Shown: positions 8,860-16,722 of the stretch, piece by piece
Numbering within the stretch: position 1 is the first letter of the stretch
Layout: each line of letters starts with the position of its first letter
DNA from: Candidatus Saccharibacteria bacterium UBA6224
GTDB taxonomy: Bacteria; Patescibacteriota; Saccharimonadia; Saccharimonadales; UBA4665
Reading direction: 5' to 3'
DNA: 64,000 nucleotides
Assembly: GCA_002441585.1 (NCBI GenBank)
Contig: DJWS01000009.1
Span: 163,118 to 227,117, forward strand
The notes under the pieces: generated by a model
Told to the model about the DNA's origin: nothing
What the model saw: only the letters and a program-made list of their open reading frames with translations
Database searches by the model: none
Program-made: the position numbers and the translations under genes

Positions 8860-9741
8860 TTAGGGCAGAATGCCACCAACTGACAGCATGGCGGATAACG
8901 ATAACAGTACGAGAAGCGACAGGCCGAACATCTGTCCGCCCCAAGCTAAATCATCCTTCCTGTTTATCCCCTGGACGCCACGCCACAGCCAATACAGCGA
9001 TAACGGCCCCATTACCAATAAGAAAATTGCACCCGTTACACCATTTAGGCTAAGCAGCACCACACATATCGTGAAAAGAAAGGTGTAACAGACCATTTCG
9101 AATTTGGTCCGACGCACTCCTTTGACGACGGGCAGCACTGGTATACCGGCTGCTTTGTACTCCGCCGCGCGGCGCAGGGCAATCGCATAAAAGTGCGGCA
9201 TTTGCCAAGTCGTCATGACCATAAATAGCAGGATAGCGGCCAAATCGATACGGTTGGACACAGCCAAGTAGCCGGCCACGATAGGCATCGAGCCGGATAT
9301 GGTACCTACCAGCGTGCCATGAATCGTCGTCCGCTTGGCCCAGCCATAAATAATCACATAAAAGACCATGCCCAGCGCACCGGCGCCCACCACGTACCAG
9401 TTAGTCCAAGCTATCAGGGTGCTAAATCCAAGTACGGCGAGAACAGCCGCGTAGCTAAGCGCCTGTACGGGCGAGATAATACCACTGACCAGCTCGCGCT
9501 CTTTAGTCCGAATCATTTTCTCATCGATGTGCCGATCCAGATAATTGTTAATGGTACAGCTAGCGGCAATTACCAGGGAGGTTCCAACCACCGTTGCAGC
9601 GAATACCACCCAATCTATCTGCCAGCGCGATGCCAGCAAATAGCCGGCAATCGTCGACATGACGTTGCCTCGGATGATGCCCGGCTTGGTCACATGGTAG
9701 TAATGCCAAAGCGTGCTCCGCTTGGTATTAGATTCCGCCAT
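8860..9741 (-). CDS. cyoE: Heme O synthase (protoheme IX farnesyltransferase)
   Basis: 293 residues, about nine membrane helices, UbiA prenyltransferase superfamily. The first Asp-rich motif is NNYLDRHID at 65-73, and the second region reads GTLVGTISGSMPIVAGY. It farnesylates heme B to heme O for cytochrome bo3. It is last in the cyoABCDE operon and overlaps cyoD by 14 nt. Presence of CyoE without a CtaA-like gene here points to an o-type rather than a-type heme. Confidence 0.95.
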   Translation of the reverse strand: MAESNTKRSTLWHYYHVTKPGIIRGNVMSTIAGYLLASRWQIDWVVFAATVVGTSLVIAASCTINNYLDRHIDEKMIRTKERELVSGIISPVQALSYAAVLAVLGFSTLIAWTNWYVVGAGALGMVFYVIIYGWAKRTTIHGTLVGTISGSMPIVAGYLAVSNRIDLAAILLFMVMTTWQMPHFYAIALRRAAEYKAAGIPVLPVVKGVRRTKFEMVCYTFLFTICVVLLSLNGVTGAIFLLVMGPLSLYWLWRGVQGINRKDDLAWGGQMFGLSLLVLLSLSAMLSVGGILP

Positions 9742-10099
9742 CTTGACGCTGCATGTACTTTTCCATTTCCATCGGGCTCATGCGGTAGTTCAAGTTGTAC
9801 ATGATCCAGATGGAGCCTAGGACCACGATTAGCACGAACACCAGCGCCAAAACCAGCATCAACATCTTCCAGCGCGGACGTGTCTCGCGCCCGATGTGCA
9901 GGAAGAACAATAGTTGGACGACAAATTGTCCGACCGCCAAGGACAGCAGCGTCAAAACCAGGCCATTGCCACTCAGCCAATGCTTGGTAACCATAAAATA
10001 CGCTGTCAGGGTAGTGGCCAGCGACAATACAAAACCGACGACGTACGACGCCATGAGTCCCTCGGTTTTTTGGGCAGGCGAGTGATGGTGGCTGCTCAT
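9728..10099 (-). CDS. cyoD: Cytochrome bo3 quinol oxidase subunit IV
   Basis: 123 residues with three membrane helices and a His-rich N terminus (SSHHHSPAQK). It matches the small CyoD/subunit IV family (VVQLLFFLHIG motif) that assists assembly of the copper site in subunit I. It lies between cyoC (gap of one base) and cyoE (overlap). Confidence 0.92.
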   Translation of the reverse strand: MSSHHHSPAQKTEGLMASYVVGFVLSLATTLTAYFMVTKHWLSGNGLVLTLLSLAVGQFVVQLLFFLHIGRETRPRWKMLMLVLALVFVLIVVLGSIWIMYNLNYRMSPMEMEKYMQRQDGGI

Positions 10100-10100
10100 G

Positions 10101-10700
10101 CTACATCACCCCCATCATGTAAACGATCGTAAAGATAAAGATCCAGACTACGTCCAGGAAGTGCCAAAACAAGCTCAACATAGTCAATCGGCGGACGTTT
10201 GCTTCGGTAAAGCCGCGTTTGGCCAGCTTGACAAGCATAGCGGCAATCCATAGCAATCCGACCGAGATGTGTAATCCGTGCGTTCCAACAAGCGTGAAGA
10301 AGCCGCTTAGGAAGCCGCTACGTGCCCAGCTATTGCCTTCGCTAACCAGGTGGCTGAACTCACTGAATTCCATACCCAGGAAGGCGGCGCCGAGCAGGAA
10401 GGTGACAAAGAATAGCGCCATAGCCATCGTCTTACGACGCTGGTGCACCGCCAGCATTGCCAGACCGCAAATGAAGCTGCTGGTCAGCAGCAATAATGTC
10501 TCGGTTAAAACGAAAGAAGGGCTAAACAACTCAGCAGCATCAGGTCCGCCATAAGTCGATTTGTGCAATACGGCATAGGTCGCGAACAGCGAGGCAAACA
10601 GCACGCAGTCCGTCATGATGTATAGCCAGAAACCAAACAACGTCTTTTCGCGGCCCGCCCGTTCGTTCATATGCATTATCGTCTCGGTAGTACTACTCAT
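10101..10700 (-). CDS. cyoC: Cytochrome bo3 quinol oxidase subunit III
   Basis: 199 residues with five membrane helices, the usual CyoC size. Motifs include FGFWLYIMTDCVLFASLFATY at the start and GTHGLHISVGLLW plus FWHFLDVVWIFIFT near the end, all typical of heme-copper oxidase subunit III. It overlaps cyoB by 4 nt (ATGA). Confidence 0.95.
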   Translation of the reverse strand: MSSTTETIMHMNERAGREKTLFGFWLYIMTDCVLFASLFATYAVLHKSTYGGPDAAELFSPSFVLTETLLLLTSSFICGLAMLAVHQRRKTMAMALFFVTFLLGAAFLGMEFSEFSHLVSEGNSWARSGFLSGFFTLVGTHGLHISVGLLWIAAMLVKLAKRGFTEANVRRLTMLSLFWHFLDVVWIFIFTIVYMMGVM

Positions 10701-12682
10701 GACGCTTGCTCCTTCTTGGAAAGTCGTTCCAGCTCCTTCAGCTCTCCGACCGGAATCAATCTTTCGGATTCATCATCGCTGAGTGTGCGCCACATCACCG
10801 CAGCAACTGCGAATAGTGTCATCAATATCACCAGCCACCAAATGTGCCAAACGAAGCCGAAGGCCGCTACGAAGACGCCTAATGAAATGATCGGACCGGC
10901 GGCGGAGTTCTTTGGCACCAGCACCGGTTCGAGTTTGTCGGATGTCAGGCTGGTCTTGTGCTGTTTGGCCTCCCAGAACGCATCACGACTAGTCACTTCA
11001 GGCAATACGGCAAAGTTATATTCTGGCGGCGGAGAAGTAGTAGCCCACTCTAGGGTACGTGCATCCCACGGGTCGCCGGTGGTATCTTTCAGCTCCTTGC
11101 GCTTCCAAATACTGTAGCCGAGTTGGAGCAGCTGCACGCCGACACCAGCACAGATTACCAAAGCGCCAATACCGGCAACGATGAATAACGGCTGCCAGCC
11201 CAAGCTCGCGTCATAGTGGTCCAGCCGTCTCGTCGCACCCATGAAACCCAGAATGTACAGCGGCCAAAAGGCCAGCATAAAACCGATGATCCACAACCAC
11301 GCCGCCAACTTGCCCAAGCCCTCATGCAGGCTGAAACCGAAGATCTTGGGGAACCAGTAAGTCAGGCCGGCAAAGAAGCCGAACACCACGCCGCTGATGA
11401 TCATGTTGTGAAAGTGTGCCACCAAGAACAAGCTGTTGTGCACCTGGAAATCAATGCCAGGCACCGCCAACAGCACACCAGTGACCCCACCGATGGTAAA
11501 CAGGTAAACGAAGCCCAGGAACCAAATCATCGGCGAAGTGAACCAGATGCGGCCCTTGTACATCGTAAATAACCAGTTGAAAATCTTGACACCCGTCGGA
11601 ATGGCGATGAGCATGGTCATTATGCCAAAGAAGGCATTAACATTGGCTCCGGCGCCCATAGTGAAGAAGTGGTGCAACCAGACAGTAAAGCTGAGGAACA
11701 CGATAGCCCAGATTGCCCAGACCATGCTGGTATAACCGAACAGGCGCTTACGACTAAACGTCGAGACGATTTCACTAAACATACCGAAGGCCGGCAGGAC
11801 CAGGATATAAACTTCTGGGTGACCCCAGGCCCAAATCAGGTTGACGTACATCATGGCGTTGCCACCGCCGTCCGCCGTAAAGAAGTGCATACCGAACGCC
11901 CGATCCAGATACAACATACTCAGTGTGGCCGTCAGGATAGGGAAGGCAAAAGCCACCAGGACCATGCTGCCAAAAACGCTCCAGGCAAACAACGGCATCT
12001 TCATCATATTCATGCCCTTGGTACGCAGTTTTAAGATGGTGGTCGTAAAGTTAATACCGCTCATCAAACTGCCGATTCCGGCTATCTGTAAACTCCATAT
12101 CCAATAATCCACGCCGACACCGGGACTGAACTTGGCCTCAGACAACGGCGGATAGGCCAACCAACCAGCGGCTGAGAATTCACCAATCACCAGTGACGTA
12201 TTAATTAGGACCATGCCGGCCGCAAACAGCCAGAAACTGACCGAGTTCAAGAATGGAAAAGCGACGTCTCGTGCACCAAGCTGCTGAGGCAAGACCAAGT
12301 TGATGATGCCGAACATCAGTCCCATGGCGACGAAGAAAATCATGATGGTACCGTGAGCGCTGAAGACTTGCTGGAAAGTATCGGACGTAATGATGCCGTT
12401 GCTGGCGCCGACAGAAGTAGCCTGTTGAGCCCGCAGCATTAGCACGTCAGCCAAACCGCGCAGCAACATCACCACGGCCACAACGATGTACATGATGCCG
12501 ATGCGTTTGTGGTTAGTCGTAGTAATCCATTCGCGCCACAGCCACTTCCAGCGCTTGAAATAAGTTATCGCGGCAACGATTGCCAGCAGTGACAGAACCA
12601 TCATGATGGCGCCACCGATGGTAATCATCTCACTCGGCAGAGCATCCCAGTTCAAGCGACCCAATAACCAATTAGCAATCAT
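10697..12682 (-). CDS. cyoB: Cytochrome bo3 quinol oxidase subunit I
   Basis: 661 residues, the catalytic heme-copper subunit. Every key residue is present: His110 and His425 for low-spin heme, His423 for the heme o3, His288, His337 and His338 for CuB, and Tyr292 in GHPEVY for the His-Tyr crosslink. Proton channel residues are Asp139 (GARDVAFP), Glu290 and Lys366 (PTGVK), so it is an A-type proton-pumping oxidase. The protein spans about 15 helices. It overlaps cyoA and cyoC by 4 nt each. Confidence 0.97.
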   Translation of the reverse strand: MIANWLLGRLNWDALPSEMITIGGAIMMVLSLLAIVAAITYFKRWKWLWREWITTTNHKRIGIMYIVVAVVMLLRGLADVLMLRAQQATSVGASNGIITSDTFQQVFSAHGTIMIFFVAMGLMFGIINLVLPQQLGARDVAFPFLNSVSFWLFAAGMVLINTSLVIGEFSAAGWLAYPPLSEAKFSPGVGVDYWIWSLQIAGIGSLMSGINFTTTILKLRTKGMNMMKMPLFAWSVFGSMVLVAFAFPILTATLSMLYLDRAFGMHFFTADGGGNAMMYVNLIWAWGHPEVYILVLPAFGMFSEIVSTFSRKRLFGYTSMVWAIWAIVFLSFTVWLHHFFTMGAGANVNAFFGIMTMLIAIPTGVKIFNWLFTMYKGRIWFTSPMIWFLGFVYLFTIGGVTGVLLAVPGIDFQVHNSLFLVAHFHNMIISGVVFGFFAGLTYWFPKIFGFSLHEGLGKLAAWLWIIGFMLAFWPLYILGFMGATRRLDHYDASLGWQPLFIVAGIGALVICAGVGVQLLQLGYSIWKRKELKDTTGDPWDARTLEWATTSPPPEYNFAVLPEVTSRDAFWEAKQHKTSLTSDKLEPVLVPKNSAAGPIISLGVFVAAFGFVWHIWWLVILMTLFAVAAVMWRTLSDDESERLIPVGELKELERLSKKEQAS

Positions 12683-13653
12683 CGGGTCATGTCCATTTCC
12701 ATAGGCGTGTGCATATCCATATTCATATTCATATTATCATCGGTTTTAGTTGACGTATCGCTAGACTGGGACTGTGGCTGATCGGCCGGCAGCATGTATT
12801 TCATGACGATGTCATCGTATAGTCCGTCCTGAACAGGCGCAAAATACTCTACCTTGTTGTTCTTGCTGGGTTTGGCCAGGGCATCGTAAGCAGCCATAGT
12901 TAGGTTGCGACTAGCATTTTGGGTGCCTAGCACCCAGGCATCATATTCGTTGGGTGATACAGCCCGAACCTTGAAGGTCATGGATGCAAAGCCGCTGCCA
13001 CTGATGTTGGCCGGCGAGCCATAGTAGGTGCCAGGTTCGGTCGCGTTGAGATGCAACGCCGTGCTCATGCCGGGCATGGCATAGATCTGACTACCGAGTG
13101 CCGGTATCCAGAATGAATTCATGACCGTGTCAGATGTAATATCAAAACTGATGGTCTGGTTGGTCGGGATGACCAGCTCGTTGACCGAGGCGATGTGTTT
13201 GTCTGGATAAATGAACAACCACTTCCAGTCAAGCGCCACGACTTGGATTTTCTGTTGGGGCGCTTCGGGATTAAGTTTGCGATATGGGTCGAGCTGATGC
13301 GACGACACCCAGGTCACTACGCATAAGACGCCAATTATTAGGATTGGGATGCCCCACCATATGGTTTCGTAAAGCTTGCTGCTATCCCAATCTGGCCGAT
13401 ATTGTTTGCGCTTGGGATTACCCTGACGATAACGCCACGAAATCACGACCGTCATCACGAACACCGGGATGACGACGATAGTCGACATCAAGAGCGCTAG
13501 GATCATTAGGCGCTGTTCGCTGGCACCGATTTCGCCGCGCGGTTGTAGGACCGGCACGTCGTGCCCCGCCACATACCAGACAGCCAAGCCAATAATTAGC
13601 GCCACGAATACGAAGGGAAGGGCTATCAGAAGTCTTAGGCGGGTTTGTTTCAC
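12679..13653 (-). CDS. cyoA: Cytochrome bo3 quinol oxidase subunit II
   Basis: 324 residues starting with GTG at 13653 behind an AGAGGA ribosome site. A signal-type helix (9-29), two membrane helices and a cupredoxin domain follow. The CuA ligands are missing, since no CxxxC occurs in the GTYYGSPANISGSGF region, so quinol rather than cytochrome c is the donor. I see no lipobox cysteine. The C terminus is unusually rich in methionine (DNMNMNMDMHTPMEMDM). A TACAAT box lies at 13674-13679. First gene of the cyo operon. Confidence 0.95.
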   Translation of the reverse strand: MKQTRLRLLIALPFVFVALIIGLAVWYVAGHDVPVLQPRGEIGASEQRLMILALLMSTIVVIPVFVMTVVISWRYRQGNPKRKQYRPDWDSSKLYETIWWGIPILIIGVLCVVTWVSSHQLDPYRKLNPEAPQQKIQVVALDWKWLFIYPDKHIASVNELVIPTNQTISFDITSDTVMNSFWIPALGSQIYAMPGMSTALHLNATEPGTYYGSPANISGSGFASMTFKVRAVSPNEYDAWVLGTQNASRNLTMAAYDALAKPSKNNKVEYFAPVQDGLYDDIVMKYMLPADQPQSQSSDTSTKTDDNMNMNMDMHTPMEMDMTR

Positions 13654-13702
13654 AGCAGATTCCTCTTATGCTTATTGTAGCATGCAGCGGCCGAACGGTA
13701 TG

Positions 13703-15385
13703 CTAAAAGCTGTCGCGAATGTGGCTGAACGAGTAATCCCAGTCGGAATCTGATTTTTTGTGTGGGTTGAAGATATTTTGCGGATCGAAAATGTCTTTGA
13801 CCTGTCTAAATAGGCCGAGGACTTCTTTGCCAAATTGCTGTTCGAGCCAAGGCCCGCGCACCAAACCGTCGTTGTGTTCGCCGGACAAGGAGCCACCGTA
13901 ATGCAAGACCAGCTCGTTGACTTCTTTCATGGCAGGCAGCAGCTTGGCCCTCTCAGACGCTTTCTCAATCTGCATCAGCGGGATGATATGAAAGTTGCCA
14001 TCGCCCATGTGGCCAGCGATTGTAGCGAACAGCTTATATTTGCGGATGATCTTTTGGATACGGGGTAAGAATTCGGGCAAATGCGGCGGGTTGACGACTA
14101 AATCGTCGATGAATGGTGCCGTGTGTTTATCCTTGACCTTGCTCCGAAGCAGCTGGAAACTGCGCCGGCGCATGACCCAGAACTTCTCGCTCTTTTCAGC
14201 CGTATCGTCGCTTTCCATGGCCATGCCGTATTTGCGCAAATCGGCACGCATAGCGACGATTTTTTCGTCCACTTCTTCTTGCGTTTGACCGTTGAATTCA
14301 ATCATCAATATCAGCTTGGGTATGCCGCGCAGCAGCATGAAACCATCAGGTATCAACGAGATTACCAGGTTGATGAATCGCTTGGTACCGAGCAATTTGT
14401 GGAAACTGGGCATGAATCGCAGCGATAGATACAGCGTCTGGTCGTCGAAACCTTCGAAGGTGGCCGGTTTGTGTTTGAGCACGTCATTGATAATGTCGCC
14501 TAGCGGATCGAGACCCTTTAGGAAACAAACGAGCAGACCGGTGTAGGGTCGATGTGGCACCAGGCGGTATTTGATATCGGTTACTAGTCCTAGAGTACCC
14601 TCGGAGCCAACGATTAGCTTAGTCAAATCGAACACGCCCGTCTCGCGGTCCCAGACCTCCCACAGCGTGTAACCCATGGAGTTTTTGCTGACGTTCGGTT
14701 TGGCCGCCTTGATGACGTCGTAATTTTTTTCGCACAAATCATAAATCTGCTTATAAATCTTGCCTTCGTAATCATTTTGGGCAATCTTGGCATCCAGTTC
14801 GGACTTATTCAGTGGCTTGACGGTGTACTCGTTGCCATCAGCAAAGATTACTTTCAACTCATTGACGAAATCTTTGACCTTACCGAACTCCAGCGATTTC
14901 TCGCCACCGCTATTGTTGGCGACCATGCCGCCGATGGTACACATGTCACGACTGGCCGGATAAGCTGGCATGAGTGCGTCGTGCTTCAGTGTCTCGACTT
15001 CGAAATCACGATAGTAGACACCGGGCTGGGCACGGGCCTCGATGGCCGAAACAGACTCAATGGCCGTGAAATGCTTGGTGAAATCGACGATTATCGAATC
15101 GTTGATGGCACCGCCGGCCATATCAGTCCCGGCGCTGCGGGCCGTCACGGACAGGCCGGGGGTACTTTCCTTTTCTTCGTGCACCAAGCGCACCAATGTC
15201 TGTAAATCGGCCGAGTCCTGAGGCGATACAACAAGTTGCGGCCTTATCTCAAACAAGCTGGCATCATGGCTGTAAAATTCTTTGGCTTCATCCGAATCAT
15301 CGATTTCACCACGAAACCCGCTGGCGGTAAGCTTCTGCGTAAAGGAGTCCATTGTCTTTAAGCTTAGCCGTGATGACGCGCTCAT
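13703..15385 (-). CDS. FAD-binding dehydrogenase, D-lactate/glycolate type
   Basis: About 550-560 residues of the GlcD/DLD flavoprotein family. The PCMH FAD-binding domain has TARSAGTDMAGGAINDSIIV and PASRDMCTIGGMVANNSGGE. A FAD-oxidase C domain follows, ending with AGHMGDGNFHIIPLM and LSGEHNDGLVRG, where conserved His and Glu bind substrate. It would oxidise a 2-hydroxy acid and pass electrons to quinone. Position next to cyo and NDH-2 supports a respiratory role. Start may be 15385 or 15352; neither has a clear ribosome site. Substrate is uncertain. Confidence 0.83.
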   Translation of the reverse strand: MSASSRLSLKTMDSFTQKLTASGFRGEIDDSDEAKEFYSHDASLFEIRPQLVVSPQDSADLQTLVRLVHEEKESTPGLSVTARSAGTDMAGGAINDSIIVDFTKHFTAIESVSAIEARAQPGVYYRDFEVETLKHDALMPAYPASRDMCTIGGMVANNSGGEKSLEFGKVKDFVNELKVIFADGNEYTVKPLNKSELDAKIAQNDYEGKIYKQIYDLCEKNYDVIKAAKPNVSKNSMGYTLWEVWDRETGVFDLTKLIVGSEGTLGLVTDIKYRLVPHRPYTGLLVCFLKGLDPLGDIINDVLKHKPATFEGFDDQTLYLSLRFMPSFHKLLGTKRFINLVISLIPDGFMLLRGIPKLILMIEFNGQTQEEVDEKIVAMRADLRKYGMAMESDDTAEKSEKFWVMRRRSFQLLRSKVKDKHTAPFIDDLVVNPPHLPEFLPRIQKIIRKYKLFATIAGHMGDGNFHIIPLMQIEKASERAKLLPAMKEVNELVLHYGGSLSGEHNDGLVRGPWLEQQFGKEVLGLFRQVKDIFDPQNIFNPHKKSDSDWDYSFSHIRDSF

Positions 15386-15456
15386 GCAAGTCGTATCTTT
15401 TAAAACGCTGGCTGGACAACATGCTTATGCATTCGCTACACTAGAACTTAATCGAT

Positions 15457-16674
15457 ATGAAGACGGAAAAAGTGTTAATCGTGGGCGGTGGTTTTGGTGG
15501 AATCAAGGCCGCCTTGGAGCTAGCTCGCCACGGTAACTTCCGCGTCACGCTGCTGACGGCGCACGATAATTTCCGTTATTACCCGACACTGTATCGCACC
15601 GCTACCGGCGGCAAACGCGCTAATTCCTCGATCCCGCTAAGCGAGATCTTCAAGGATTTGCGCATTAGCATACACAAGGGCGTTGCCACGACGCTAGACC
15701 GACAGAACAAGCAAATTACCACGGCAACGGGCGAGACGTACGGCTATGACACACTCATCCTGGGCCTAGGCGTTATCACCAATTATTTTTCGATTCCCGG
15801 TCTTAGTGATTTCGCCTATGGCATCAAATCTAATGAGGACGCACTCAAACTCAAGGCTCATCTGCATAAACAGCTCCTCGATGATCAACAACCCGACCTT
15901 AATTACTTGATCGTCGGCGGCGGCCCGACCGGCATCGAGCTGGCCGGGGCATTACCAGGGTACTTACGTACCATCATGAAGAATCACGACATCAGGAAGA
16001 AGAGCATCAACGTCCGACTAATCGAAGCCGCGCCACGGTTACTCCCGCGTCTGCCACGCAGCGTCTCGCGCACCGTACGCCGACGGTTGAAACACCTGGG
16101 CGTCAAGGTACATTTAGGCAAGGTGGTCCAAGGTCAGACTGCCGATAACTTGATGGTCTCGGGCAAACGATTGCGCAGCCACACTGTCATCTGGACAGCC
16201 GGCGTCACTAATCATCCGTTCTTTGCCGAAAACCATTTCGTCATCATGCATCGCGGCAAAGTTGCCACCGATGTTTACTTGCAGGCCGAGGATAATATCT
16301 TTGTGGTCGGCGACAACGCCAATACACCATACAGCGGCCTAGCTGAGACGGCTGTCTACGACGGGGCGTTCGTAGCCGCCAATCTCAAGCGTCGTGCTCG
16401 CGGCCGTGACATGAAAGCTTACAAGCCCAAGTCTCCAATTAGCGTCATCCCTGCCGGACCCCATTGGGCGGCCGTGATTTACCGCAAGTTCCACGTCAGT
16501 GGGTTTATCGGTTGGTTGCTCAGAGAAGCGGCGGATTTCGTTGCCTTCAAGGACCTCGAGAGCTGGCCCAAGGCCGCCTTGCAGTGGGCGACAGGACTGG
16601 ATGGCGAAGAAAGCTGCCCAGAATGTTCCGACAAGAGCGATAGACTTACCGAGGCCCAACCGGCCACCAAATAA
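15457..16674 (+). CDS. ndh: Type II NADH:quinone dehydrogenase (NDH-2)
   Basis: 405 residues. The N-terminal FAD-binding Rossmann motif is VGGGFGG (9-15) and the second NAD(P)H Rossmann motif is VGGGPTGIELAG near residue 153. FVVGDNA closes the FAD site. A hydrophobic C-terminal part fits a monotopic membrane enzyme. NDH-2 oxidises NADH without pumping protons. It is divergent from the FAD dehydrogenase and close to cyo. The C end has two cysteines (ESCPECSDKS). TACACT at 15437-15442 is the likely -10 box. Confidence 0.9.
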   Translation: MKTEKVLIVGGGFGGIKAALELARHGNFRVTLLTAHDNFRYYPTLYRTATGGKRANSSIPLSEIFKDLRISIHKGVATTLDRQNKQITTATGETYGYDTLILGLGVITNYFSIPGLSDFAYGIKSNEDALKLKAHLHKQLLDDQQPDLNYLIVGGGPTGIELAGALPGYLRTIMKNHDIRKKSINVRLIEAAPRLLPRLPRSVSRTVRRRLKHLGVKVHLGKVVQGQTADNLMVSGKRLRSHTVIWTAGVTNHPFFAENHFVIMHRGKVATDVYLQAEDNIFVVGDNANTPYSGLAETAVYDGAFVAANLKRRARGRDMKAYKPKSPISVIPAGPHWAAVIYRKFHVSGFIGWLLREAADFVAFKDLESWPKAALQWATGLDGEESCPECSDKSDRLTEAQPATK

Positions 16675-16706
16675 CCCGAAGCGGCGTTTTTGGTACCAGG
16701 CTGGGG

Positions 16707-16722
16707 TACAATATAGCCAATG
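16707..16722 (+). promoter_or_regulatory. -10 box 7 nt before the helicase start (leaderless type)
   Basis: TACAAT at 16707-16712 is followed after 7 nt by the ATG at 16720. No purine-rich ribosome site is present, so transcription would start at or next to the start codon. The -35 match is poor. Confidence 0.5.
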
